From Microcaldota archaeon (lineage in GTDB: Archaea; Micrarchaeota; Micrarchaeia; Micrarchaeales; Micrarchaeaceae): a stretch of 51,811 bases of DNA. Shown here in pieces: positions 1-6,927 of this stretch. The notes beneath the pieces were generated by a model. That model searched no databases, was not told the DNA's origin, and was given only the letters and a program-made list of their open reading frames with translations. Position numbers and translations under genes: made by a program. Each line of letters starts with the position of its first letter. The stretch's first letter is position 1. Where the stretch lies: positions 1 to 51,811 of the forward strand of contig JAKAWS010000007.1 in NCBI GenBank assembly GCA_021816885.1. The letters are read 5' to 3'.

Positions 1-1
1 C

Positions 2-157
2 ATATTCATAGCGATAGGCGGAACATTCGGCCTTATCCTTACTATGTTCATCTTAAGAAGATACAAGCGGGCGCTGCCGGCCATACCTCCGATTCTGTTT
101 GGGATACTTTGCTCGCTGTTGGCTTACTTTTTGGTATTCGCAAAGCCTCCGTTCTAG
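2..157 (+). CDS. Presenilin-like intramembrane aspartyl protease, C-terminal end (partial)
   Basis: The left edge cuts this gene; only the last 51 residues are present, read in frame 2 and ending at TAG 155-157. Two hydrophobic segments flank a short basic loop followed by a PALP-like motif (RALPAIPP). In presenilins and signal peptide peptidases the basic loop plus PALP motif precedes the last membrane helix and helps form the active site; human presenilin-1 has KKALPALP at the same point, with similar hydrophobic spacing on both sides. The catalytic aspartates (YD and GxGD) would lie upstream of the window and cannot be checked. The stop codon directly abuts the stop of the convergent MTA phosphorylase gene. 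The family call rests on one motif and its context. Confidence 0.62.
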   Translation: MFIAIGGTFGLILTMFILRRYKRALPAIPPILFGILCSLLAYFLVFAKPPF

Positions 158-931
158 CTAAACCTTCACTGCCGAGTCGAGGGAGCCCGAACATCCGCAC
201 TTTCTTCTATCATCTGTCTTTTTTATAATCTCCGAAAGGAGAATCTCTAGCTTGTCAAGACTGCGCTTAAACGTTTTCTCCACCTCTTCGTATGACACCG
301 GTCCTTCCTTTTTGCCTTCTACCCCAGAATCGTAGTCTGTGACTATCGATATGTTGAGATAACACATTGCCTTTTCCTTTGCAAGCGCAACTTCGGGATA
401 TTGCGTCATGTTTATTGTATCGGCTCCCATACCCCTAAAGACCTTTGATTCGGCGTTGGTCGAGAATCGCGGCCCGTTCACTACAACAACGGTGCCTCTT
501 TCATGGAAGTCGTAGCCGAGCTTTCTTGCGGAATCCACAGCTATGCCTCTCATCTCTTCACAGTAAGGGAACGCTGTGCTTACATGCACGACCTTTTCAT
601 GAAAGAAAGTGTCGTCCCTTCCATGGGTCATATTTATGAACTGGTCCGTTATGACGAAGTCGCCAGGTTTGTAGTCCGCCCGCAAAGAGCCTACTGCCGT
701 AGTTGATATTATCCGCTCGACGCCCATGCCGGCGAGCTTCTCTATATTCTGCTTATACAATATCATGTGTGGAGGCAAATAATGGCCAATGCCGTGCCTT
801 GGAAGGAATGCCACTTCCTTTCCGCCGATTGTTCTAGATTGACCGCCGCCCTCATGATTGCTTCCCTCCTGGACTTCATACATCCCGGTTCCGCCTATTA
901 CACCTATCCTGAATCTGGGAGCATCTACCAT
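158..931 (-). CDS. mtnP: S-methyl-5'-thioadenosine phosphorylase (MTAP)
   Basis: Cytosolic enzyme splitting methylthioadenosine with phosphate into adenine and methylthioribose-1-phosphate, for purine and methionine salvage. It has the PNP/MTAP family 2 marks: an N-terminal IGVIGGTGMY, TTAVGSLR, GPRFST, and the base-binding stretch around NMTQYPE followed by TDYDSG. The C-terminus carries CGC, like the CXC disulfide motif of hyperthermophile archaeal MTAP/PNP enzymes. I chose the ATG at 931 because it overlaps the glutamate dehydrogenase stop as TGATG and has AGAGG nine bases upstream; another in-frame ATG at 940 would add three residues and has no spaced ribosome site. It is translationally coupled to gdhA. 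A purine nucleoside phosphorylase specificity cannot be excluded by reading alone. Confidence 0.9.
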   Translation of the reverse strand: MVDAPRFRIGVIGGTGMYEVQEGSNHEGGGQSRTIGGKEVAFLPRHGIGHYLPPHMILYKQNIEKLAGMGVERIISTTAVGSLRADYKPGDFVITDQFINMTHGRDDTFFHEKVVHVSTAFPYCEEMRGIAVDSARKLGYDFHERGTVVVVNGPRFSTNAESKVFRGMGADTINMTQYPEVALAKEKAMCYLNISIVTDYDSGVEGKKEGPVSYEEVEKTFKRSLDKLEILLSEIIKKTDDRRKCGCSGSLDSAVKV

Positions 932-2199
932 CAATACCATCCTCTGATCTTCATCGCAGCAGCGACCCTTTCTATAGCTATCACATACGCTGCAACTCTC
1001 GGGGAGACGTTTTTGCCGTGAGACTTCAGCTTGCTTCTTGTAGCTTCCATCTGGTCGTACGATCTTGTTATTATAGTGTCGAGTTTTGAGTATACGTCAT
1101 CGGCCGTCCAATAATATCCCTCCTTGTTCTGCACCCATTCGAAATAAGAGCCGATGACCCCTCCGCTATTCACGAGAAAGTCCGGTACATCAAATACCTT
1201 GTTCTCGTGAAGTATGTTATTTGCTTCAGGAGTCACCGGTCCGTTTGCAAGCTCAAGCACAATCTTCGCCTTTATCTTATCCGCATTGCTGCCGGTTATC
1301 TGGTTCTCTATTGCAGAGGGTATGAGAATGTCGACATCCCATTCCAGGAGCTCTTCGTTTGTGACTCTTGTCCCTCCCTCGTATCCGGTAACGCTTCCCG
1401 CCTCCTCTTTGGCCTTTGCGAGTTTTGCCTCATCTATTCCATCTTCGTCTATTATTCCGCCTTTCGAATCGCTGATGCCTATTACCTTTGCTCCAAAAAG
1501 CTTCTTTGAAAGCAGATAAGCATACATTCCTGCATTGCCGGCTCCCTGCACCGCTATCTTCGCGTTCTTTAGGTCTATACCTTTGCTCTTTGCTGCTTCT
1601 CTAAGCACGAACATCCCTCCCATTGCCGTAGAATCATTTCTACCCTGACTTCCCCAGATCTCGACTGGCTTTCCGGTTATGACGCTGAATGGATTGTTGG
1701 TGCGTGCTGTCGCAGCATACTCATCCATCATCCATGCCATTATCTGCGGGGTCGTGTAAACGTCAGGCGCCGGGACATCGATATCCGGCCCTATAAAATT
1801 TCCCAGTGCCCTTATGTAACCCCTGGACAGTGCCTCAAGTTCACGTTCGCTCATCTCTTTTACGTCGCATATGATTCCGCCCTTCCCTCCTCCGAAAGGA
1901 ATGTCAGCCAGAGAACATTTCCAAGTCATCCAAGCAGAAAGTGCCTTTACAGTATCGATAGTCTCTTCGGGATGGAATCGTATCCCTCCCTTTGCCGGGC
2001 CTCTCGCCGTATTGTACTGCACTCCGAATCCTTTGAAGAGCTTCACGTTTCCGTCATCCATTCTGACCGGTATATTTATCGTCAGGCTCTTCATAGGCTC
2101 TCTGAGTATCGCATGTGCGGTCTTATCGAGCTCCATTATCTCCGCAGCCTCGTCAAGCTGCTGCTGTGCTATTAAGAAAGGGTTTAGATTTTCAGCCAT
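931..2199 (-). CDS. gdhA: Glutamate dehydrogenase (NAD(P)+)
   Basis: Interconverts glutamate and 2-oxoglutarate plus ammonia. The 422-residue length fits the hexameric archaeal/bacterial class. Visible marks are KGGIRFHP in the substrate domain, the glycine-rich PFGGGKGGI with the catalytic-region lysines, a Rossmann nucleotide site AVQGAGNAG, and the C-terminal NSGGVIGSYFEWVQN. It is the first gene of a two-gene unit with MTAP. The region upstream (2200-2281) contains an AT-rich TATA-like stretch near 2240-2250 on the minus strand. With the class III aminotransferase and the ADP-forming acyl-CoA synthetase at 12148-15536 it would recycle 2-oxoglutarate during amino-acid fermentation (inference). 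Cofactor preference cannot be judged. Confidence 0.96.
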   Translation of the reverse strand: MAENLNPFLIAQQQLDEAAEIMELDKTAHAILREPMKSLTINIPVRMDDGNVKLFKGFGVQYNTARGPAKGGIRFHPEETIDTVKALSAWMTWKCSLADIPFGGGKGGIICDVKEMSERELEALSRGYIRALGNFIGPDIDVPAPDVYTTPQIMAWMMDEYAATARTNNPFSVITGKPVEIWGSQGRNDSTAMGGMFVLREAAKSKGIDLKNAKIAVQGAGNAGMYAYLLSKKLFGAKVIGISDSKGGIIDEDGIDEAKLAKAKEEAGSVTGYEGGTRVTNEELLEWDVDILIPSAIENQITGSNADKIKAKIVLELANGPVTPEANNILHENKVFDVPDFLVNSGGVIGSYFEWVQNKEGYYWTADDVYSKLDTIITRSYDQMEATRSKLKSHGKNVSPRVAAYVIAIERVAAAMKIRGWY

Positions 2200-2281
2200 A
2201 ATATCATCTAGAAACTAGTCTATTTCTAATCTCAGAATAAGAATAAATAGCTTCAAAACAAAGGCTTATACACCGATAAAA

Positions 2282-3199
2282 TCATTTGTGCGCCAATCCA
2301 TCTCTTATCTTAAGCATCTCAGACAGCTCGTTCGCGCTCAGTATCGGCTTCATCGTCCTATCGACATCGTCGATTGCGATCCTAGGGCACGCAGTGTTGA
2401 CAAAAGCGTCGAACTCCATCATGTTGTTCAGGCTGTTGAAGTCGAAAGTGTTGGATACGAGTATCTCTGCGTTGATTTCGTGTGCTTCTATCATTCTCTT
2501 TAGAAGGCGGCCAAGCGCAAGATTGGACTGCCCGTTCTTTGTGCTCACCATAACGCCGATGCTTTTCGCGTCTAGTGCAGAGAGTATCTTTCCCTTGCTT
2601 CTCTTCTTATGTATCTCCCTATAATTGTCTATGAACTGGACTAGTCCTTCGAATGGCTCTATCATAAGGAACGGTTTTGTGGTGTTTATAACAGCACCCA
2701 AAGGATGGAACCTCCCTCCGCCGAAGTATACATGTGCGTCTACCAGCCGGTCAACGCGCGCGGCGCTGCCTACGTCACATCCAAGTATCTGGCCTTCTGC
2801 CTTCGCGAAGCCGAATGGCTTTCCTAAAACAACCTCAAACCCGCTCTTTTCGTAGAAAGCTCTGATTGATTTAAGTTGGTGCAGGTGCTGGACTGTGGTC
2901 ACAATGCTTATCTTCCTGAACGGAGAGAGCTTTTCGAGCGAGCTTTCCAGTATGCCGAGCGGCGCGTCCACTTCACAAGGTACAAACTCGACATCGAAGT
3001 CGACCTTATTGAACTCGTTGTGGCCGAAGTGTATGAGCCTGTCAGCTTTTATGTTTCTTGCCTCGTCTATTGCAAGATCGCACGCCCCGAAAGTTGGAGA
3101 TGCGGATATGAATACCTCCTCACCTCTCATTTCCAGTTCTCTGGCGCGCGCCAAGGCGTATTGTTTAAGCCCCTCCGGAAACTGCAGTAATACGCGCAT
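2282..3199 (-). CDS. dph2: Diphthamide biosynthesis enzyme Dph2 (3-amino-3-carboxypropyl transferase)
   Basis: Radical SAM-like [4Fe-4S] enzyme that transfers the 3-amino-3-carboxypropyl group of S-adenosylmethionine to a histidine of elongation factor 2, the first diphthamide step. The 305-residue protein has the three-repeat Dph2 layout, with the three expected cluster cysteines in GACD (about residue 40), GCDVGS (about 145) and TACPR (about 265). The N-terminal LQFPEGL is typical. It follows L10e on the same strand with a five-base gap and probably shares its transcript. Archaea use a single homodimeric Dph2, unlike the eukaryotic Dph1-Dph2 pair. Confidence 0.93.
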   Translation of the reverse strand: MRVLLQFPEGLKQYALARARELEMRGEEVFISASPTFGACDLAIDEARNIKADRLIHFGHNEFNKVDFDVEFVPCEVDAPLGILESSLEKLSPFRKISIVTTVQHLHQLKSIRAFYEKSGFEVVLGKPFGFAKAEGQILGCDVGSAARVDRLVDAHVYFGGGRFHPLGAVINTTKPFLMIEPFEGLVQFIDNYREIHKKRSKGKILSALDAKSIGVMVSTKNGQSNLALGRLLKRMIEAHEINAEILVSNTFDFNSLNNMMEFDAFVNTACPRIAIDDVDRTMKPILSANELSEMLKIRDGLAHK

Positions 3200-3204
3200 A
3201 TCAT

Positions 3205-3723
3205 TCAGCTGAATCTTACTTTATAAGAGCCGGAGAGTTTTCTTGAAGCCCTCACAAAGGCATCTCTCACTACTGCCTCATTGCCTTTCTTTGTCTTTAC
3301 CATAAAGAGCGCCTGTCCGTCGTTGAGTCTTGCAGCGACGCCTACTGCCTTGCCGTAAGCATGTACCATACCTCTAGATAGACGGTCTGCACCTGCAGTG
3401 GTACCCATCTTATGCTCTCTTAAGACATTATGCGGATAGGTAAGTACCTTTAGGTAGAAGTTTTCAGGTATCTTGCTTGCTAGATATCTGTTCGCCTCGA
3501 GTCTGGCAGACTCTATAGCGTTTGACCTGAGTTGTATATAATCAACCGCGTTAAGCGTTGCGACCAGGTCGTATGCGCTGCTGTCCTTCCCCATATTGAA
3601 CACAAGCAGCTTGGTGTAAGGTTTAGCCCTTACATAACTCTTTCTGGGTTTGCTCTTAGAGAACCTGCTCCATGGTTGCTGCCTTTGGTCTCTGTACGCA
3701 CTTGCGGGTCTTATCCTTGCCAT
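3205..3723 (-). CDS. rpl10e: 50S ribosomal protein L10e (uL16)
   Basis: Large-subunit protein of the L16/L10e family, near the tRNA A/P sites. The start MARIRPASAYRD and the region KMGTTAGADRLSRGM are family hallmarks, and the length (172) is normal. I chose ATG 3723 because GGTG lies about five bases upstream; a GTG at 3729 would add two residues. It is first in a unit with dph2. The upstream region holds AT-rich TATA candidates at about 3750-3760 and 3785-3793 (minus strand). Confidence 0.96.
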   Translation of the reverse strand: MARIRPASAYRDQRQQPWSRFSKSKPRKSYVRAKPYTKLLVFNMGKDSSAYDLVATLNAVDYIQLRSNAIESARLEANRYLASKIPENFYLKVLTYPHNVLREHKMGTTAGADRLSRGMVHAYGKAVGVAARLNDGQALFMVKTKKGNEAVVRDAFVRASRKLSGSYKVRFS

Positions 3724-3784
3724 TGTCACACCAATAAGTAATAACTAAGCATAAATTATCTTAGCAAGGTAGTATAACAAAAAA

Positions 3785-3831
3785 GATATAAAAAGATTCG
3801 TATGTGTCTTAGCGTCGGCTCTCTAAGCCGA
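3785..3831 (-). terminator. Stem-loop plus T tracts after msrA; also carries a TATA candidate for L10e
   Basis: On the minus strand, 11 bases after the msrA stop, TCGGCT (3826-3831) pairs with AGCCGA (3815-3820) across a five-base loop. It is followed within about 20 bases by T-rich tracts. This resembles a terminator of the msr operon. The same T/A-rich stretch includes TTTATATC near 3788-3795, usable as a TATA box for the L10e gene downstream on the same strand. Confidence 0.45.
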
Positions 3832-3842
3832 TGTTCCTATCC

Positions 3843-4373
3843 TTACCTCTTCTTTTCTATGCCGAACTCATCCATTATCTTCTTCAGTTTGGGCCTAACG
3901 ACGAACATGCAATATGGGTTTGCCTTATTGTTTTTATAGTAATTATGGTGGTAATCCTCTGCCTCATAGAACCTTCCTAGTTTTTTGACCTCCGTTGTTA
4001 TCCTTTTTTCTGTTTCAGATTGCAGCCTTTTTATACGGGCTTCTATGATATTCTTGTCCATATCATCAATATACAATATTATCGATCTATATTGTGAACC
4101 TATATCGTTTCCTTGCCTGTTGACCGATGTCGGATCATGCATCGCGAAGAACACATCAAGAACCAAGTTCAAGTCTGCTTTGTCTGCATCGTAATCAAGC
4201 AGCGCCACTTCTGCGTGTCTTGTCCTTCCATGACAAACATCCTCATATGTCGGATTTTCTGTAAAGCCTCCAGCATAACCCGGTCTGACAGAGATTACCC
4301 AATCAAACATGAGAAATACTGCTTCTGTGCACCAAAAGCAGCCTGCCCCGAGAACTATGCTTTTCTTATTCAT
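3843..4373 (-). CDS. msrA: Peptide methionine (S)-S-oxide reductase MsrA
   Basis: Repairs the S epimer of methionine sulfoxide in proteins and free methionine. The catalytic motif GCFWCTE sits near residue 11-17, with the family stretches GYAGG, CHGRTRHAE and HDPTSVNRQGND-type downstream. Length (176) is normal. The ATG at 4373 is chosen because GGAG lies five bases upstream within the end of msrB; the longer reading from 4394 would begin inside msrB and has no support. It overlaps msrB by eight bases and is the last gene of the three-gene operon. Resolving cysteines are not obvious at the C-terminus, so it may recycle through its N-terminal pair or an external thiol. Confidence 0.95.
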   Translation of the reverse strand: MNKKSIVLGAGCFWCTEAVFLMFDWVISVRPGYAGGFTENPTYEDVCHGRTRHAEVALLDYDADKADLNLVLDVFFAMHDPTSVNRQGNDIGSQYRSIILYIDDMDKNIIEARIKRLQSETEKRITTEVKKLGRFYEAEDYHHNYYKNNKANPYCMFVVRPKLKKIMDEFGIEKKR

Positions 4374-4749
4374 CTGCTCCTCTCTCTGATACAAACATCA
4401 TAGAGACCGAATTTACGCAGTATCTCTTGTCCTTCTCGGTCAAGTGTTCCCCAGAGAAGAGATGGCCCAAATGTGCACCGCACCTTGCGCATTGTATCTC
4501 GGTTCTAATCCCATCGGGGTCTGGCAACTTCTTTACCGAATGGTTTATCTCGTCGTCGAAGCTTGGCCATCCGCATCCCGCATCAAATTTATCAGATGAC
4601 CTATATAGTTCTGCCCCACACCTTTTGCATATGTATGTTCCCCTCCTAAAGTTCTTATCATACTCGCCGCTGAATGGCATCTCTGTGCCTTTGTGTATGA
4701 TTATCCTCTCTTCCTCATTTGTGAGTTTTCTATATTCCATGTCTCTCAT
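4366..4749 (-). CDS. msrB: Peptide methionine (R)-S-oxide reductase MsrB
   Basis: Reduces the R epimer of methionine sulfoxide. Two zinc-binding CxxC pairs are visible (CKRCG and CARCG), plus GCGWPSF, HLGHLF and the catalytic cysteine in RYCVNSVSM. The 127-residue length is that of a stand-alone MsrB. The start ATG 4749 overlaps the upstream membrane-protein stop as ATGA, which indicates coupled translation. Together with MsrA it covers both sulfoxide epimers. Confidence 0.95.
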   Translation of the reverse strand: MRDMEYRKLTNEEERIIIHKGTEMPFSGEYDKNFRRGTYICKRCGAELYRSSDKFDAGCGWPSFDDEINHSVKKLPDPDGIRTEIQCARCGAHLGHLFSGEHLTEKDKRYCVNSVSMMFVSERGADE

Positions 4750-5228
4750 TTCAACCTGCAGTTCGGATTCCCTATCTTACTAAGATAAAAGATGCCTACC
4801 GTAATCTCTGATATCGCAACTGCACCTACAATATAAGGCGCATAGGTGCTCATAAAATCTATCGCGTATATCGCAGAGGAGCCGCCAAGCGCAAAACTGA
4901 ATAATCCAAACGCTATTGGTGCCGAGCATCCGCATCCTCCGACAATGCTCGTAAGGGCGGCAGATCCTGCACTCATAGAAACACCTGCGCCATATGCCTT
5001 CCTATAATTTAATAAGTAGAACACAGAGACAGAAAGAAGAAATCCTCCTGCAATGGCCTCCAAATAAATCAGGTATATGGGCATTACAAGGAATTCTATG
5101 CCTCTGTTTTGGTATGCTATGAGGTAAGAGATTATCGCGTAGTATATGGCTGAAAATACTGCGAAGAGCAAGAGATATAGTGCCTTACTATGTATCGGCC
5201 TTGCAGCTCTGACCAAATTGTTCAGCAT
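4746..5228 (-). CDS. Four-TM membrane protein with GCGC motif, linked to MsrBA
   Basis: A 160-residue integral membrane protein that I do not recognise. Hydrophobic segments lie at about residues 17-38, 46-72, 84-118 and 128-150. A strikingly conserved-looking GGCGCSAP sits around residue 97-104 inside or beside the third segment, and one further cysteine (NPNC) is four residues from the C-terminus. It is the first gene of the operon with msrB and msrA (ATGA overlap). A paired-cysteine membrane protein beside methionine sulfoxide reductases could deliver electrons across the membrane or handle a metal such as copper; both ideas are inference. Its TATA box about 25 bases upstream implies a nearly leaderless transcript. 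Confidence 0.8.
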   Translation of the reverse strand: MLNNLVRAARPIHSKALYLLLFAVFSAIYYAIISYLIAYQNRGIEFLVMPIYLIYLEAIAGGFLLSVSVFYLLNYRKAYGAGVSMSAGSAALTSIVGGCGCSAPIAFGLFSFALGGSSAIYAIDFMSTYAPYIVGAVAISEITVGIFYLSKIGNPNCRLK

Positions 5229-5245
5229 AAAAACTTTTTCTCATT

Positions 5246-5260
5246 AAAATATATAAGGCT
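5246..5260 (-). promoter_or_regulatory. TATA box of the membrane protein-msrB-msrA operon
   Basis: On the minus strand an AT-rich CTTATATATTTT element lies 20-30 bases before the ATG at 5228. With archaeal spacing, transcription would start at or within a few bases of the start codon. The rest of 5261-5388 shows no supportable gene; only a 17-codon reading frame without family resemblance. Confidence 0.5.
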
Positions 5261-5388
5261 GTTTCTTTAACCACAATAACACTCGTCCATTACTTTGGTA
5301 CCCTTATGGAAATGATAAAGAGCCATATGGCAAAATCAAAAACTGTGGATATGCGTTAACCGCAAAGACGACGGATTCTAATTCATAA

Positions 5389-5574
5389 TCAGGCCGCAGT
5401 TTTTGCGGAGGTCGCTTTCCGTTCCCTTCCCTCCTTCTTATTGAATTTCCTGTGCAGTACAACTTCATTCTTGTAGCACCTGCTGGAGCAGAAGTAACTT
5501 ATCTTTCCTTTGGTGTAGACATACGCCGTGCCTTTTCCCCTCGGAATCGGCGCACCGCAAAAATTGCAATCCAT
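5389..5574 (-). CDS. rpl24e: 50S ribosomal protein L24e (eL24)
   Basis: Small zinc-ribbon protein of the large subunit. The 61 residues contain the C4 zinc site CNFC at the N-terminus and CSSRC near residue 29-33, the core RGKGTAYV, and a basic tail. It is the last gene of the conserved archaeal run L7Ae-S28e-L24e; the nucleoside diphosphate kinase gene that often follows is absent here. Confidence 0.96.
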   Translation of the reverse strand: MDCNFCGAPIPRGKGTAYVYTKGKISYFCSSRCYKNEVVLHRKFNKKEGRERKATSAKTAA

Positions 5575-5584
5575 GCTAATACCT

Positions 5585-5833
5585 TTATCTTACTCTTATC
5601 TCTTTGGCCTCTCTGCTTGTGTCTGGCAGCCTTATCATATCTCCAGGCTTGGCTGGCCCTACCATCGTCCTTCTTATTATCCTGTCCTTGTCTTTTCCTT
5701 CAAGGATTCTGCACGAGACCACGTATACCTCTCCGTACATGCCTGTTTTCTTTTTCATGTCGACTTCGATTATCTCTGCAAGGTATCCCTGCAAGCTAGG
5801 TCCGGTCTGGTTCTCGTTTTTTGCCTCGGCCAT
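5585..5833 (-). CDS. rps28e: 30S ribosomal protein S28e (eS28)
   Basis: Small-subunit OB-fold protein near the mRNA exit region. The 82 residues end with the typical PGDMIRLPDTSREAKEIRVR-like tail and contain RRTMVGPAKPGD. It lies between L7Ae (12-base gap) and L24e (10-base gap) in the usual archaeal order, so the three are probably co-transcribed. The N-terminal 12 residues are a short extension relative to the core fold. Confidence 0.95.
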   Translation of the reverse strand: MAEAKNENQTGPSLQGYLAEIIEVDMKKKTGMYGEVYVVSCRILEGKDKDRIIRRTMVGPAKPGDMIRLPDTSREAKEIRVR

Positions 5834-5845
5834 TCAATCACAAAA

Positions 5846-6253
5846 TCATTCTTTCTTGCTCTCTTTTGTCCCCTTCTCCTCTTTCTTGTGGGACTTGCCT
5901 GTAACCTTTGAGAGTATTTCGCTAAGGGCTTCCTTTGCGTTGCCCGGGTTCTCAACTGCTACTGCAGCGCAGGGCACGTTCATGCCTATCGCCTTTCCCA
6001 GCTCAAGTTTGCTTGGCACATATGAGTAAGGGATGTTCTTCTGTTCGCAAAGACCCGGAAGATGCATAACGACCTCTTCTGGAGTTATGTCCTCAGCTAT
6101 CACAACGAAGGTGGCGATTCCGCGCTCTGCGCTCTTCGTTACCTCGTTTATCCCCTTCTTGAGACGGCCGCTCTGTTTTGTCATCTGCAACGCCTCATAT
6201 GTCTTCGAGACTACTTCGTCTGACACTTTGAATTTTATGTACGAATCTGTCAT
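5846..6253 (-). CDS. rpl7ae: 50S ribosomal protein L7Ae (eL8), kink-turn binding protein
   Basis: Kink-turn RNA-binding protein of the large subunit that in archaea also serves box C/D and H/ACA sRNPs and RNase P. Family marks are GINEVTKSAERG, VVIAEDITPEEV, LPGLCEQKNIPY and CAAVAV. A lysine/glutamate-rich tail of about 16 residues ends the protein. ATG 6253 is chosen because AAGGTGAT lies just upstream with four-base spacing; the nine extra residues of the longer frame lack such a site. It heads the L7Ae-S28e-L24e unit. Confidence 0.96.
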   Translation of the reverse strand: MTDSYIKFKVSDEVVSKTYEALQMTKQSGRLKKGINEVTKSAERGIATFVVIAEDITPEEVVMHLPGLCEQKNIPYSYVPSKLELGKAIGMNVPCAAVAVENPGNAKEALSEILSKVTGKSHKKEEKGTKESKKE

Positions 6254-6312
6254 GTGTATCACCTTGGTATTGAACCTCATCGGCTAAAATGAGCAATAAG
6301 ATAAATGAATAA

Positions 6313-6337
6313 AGGTATTTAACCTTTTCTAAGGTTA
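6313..6337 (-). promoter_or_regulatory. TATA box and adjoining inverted repeat upstream of L7Ae
   Basis: On the minus strand GGTTAAATACC (about 6314-6324) resembles a BRE/TATA element about 60 bases before the L7Ae start. A perfect inverted repeat, TAACCTT (6320-6326) and AAGGTTA (6331-6337) with a four-base loop, overlaps its upstream side. It could be an operator, or a terminator for the gene ending at 6450. Bases 6338-6449 hold nothing I can support. Confidence 0.4.
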
Positions 6338-6449
6338 GGTTTGCAACCGGCAAATGCATCAGTGTGCGATATACTCTCGCCCGTAAACGGCGCAGCCTTC
6401 CTTTGCGTTCATGCAATCACTACATTCCGCAATGGGTGTAGATGCTTGT

Positions 6450-6893
6450 CTATGTAGAAACTGGATACGTCGTCGTGTAAGTGAGATTTCCCGAGACTGC
6501 CGTATATTCTATCATGTAGATGGTGTTGTTTGTGACTCCGCTGATCGGGATCGTGGCGTTGGCTGTGCCGCCGGCAGGAATGGACGCAAGTGTGCCTATC
6601 ATGGAACCGGTCTCTGTGACTGTTATGTGAATTGTGTTTATGGACACGCTTCCGGTATTTTTTACGCTTGTTACAAAGTGGTAGGTTCCGCCGGAATTGA
6701 TGAACGTCGCATTCTTGACATAGAAATACAGGCCGTTGTGTGGAGTACTCTCCTTACCTATCGAATGCAAAACTCCCAAGGCCATTATGCCTGCTAAAGC
6801 CACTATTATGAGAAATGCCACAACCATTCCCAAAAATTTGGCTCTTTGCGCAGTGATACTCTGTTTAATTATCAAGCCAGATAACCATCCCAT
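6450..6893 (-). CDS. Single-TM surface protein, archaeal pilin/FlaF-like
   Basis: A 147-residue protein with an N-terminal basic stretch, one hydrophobic segment at about residues 22-44 (FLGMVVAFLIIVALAGIMAL) and a Thr/Asn-rich outer domain of beta character with several N-glycosylation sequons. The outer part reads like the immunoglobulin-like fold of archaeal FlaF/pilin accessory proteins (spacing VKNTGSVSINTIHIT), but I cannot assign a family. ATG 6893 is chosen over an upstream TTG at 6947 that would start inside ftsZ. It lies 34 bases after ftsZ on the same strand and may be co-transcribed with it. Confidence 0.7.
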   Translation of the reverse strand: MGWLSGLIIKQSITAQRAKFLGMVVAFLIIVALAGIMALGVLHSIGKESTPHNGLYFYVKNATFINSGGTYHFVTSVKNTGSVSINTIHITVTETGSMIGTLASIPAGGTANATIPISGVTNNTIYMIEYTAVSGNLTYTTTYPVST

Positions 6894-6927
6894 ACTATCA
6901 TGCGTCTGTTTGTGTAAAATGCTCGGT

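Noticed and set aside
1871-2218. Long open frames opposite gdhA, ftsZ, the aminotransferase and dnaK
   Set aside because: They are antisense shadows with Ser/Pro/Leu-rich products, no ribosome sites and no family resemblance.
3843-4749. MsrA-MsrB fusion broken by a frameshift
   Set aside because: An eight-base overlap with a good ribosome site inside msrB is normal coupling of two complete genes.
5261-5388. Possible small gene (17 codons from about 5306)
   Set aside because: Very short, no ribosome site and no recognisable product.
6338-6449. Possible 17-codon gene or small RNA on the minus strand
   Set aside because: No convincing ribosome site, tRNA-like cloverleaf or C/D box pair could be built by eye.
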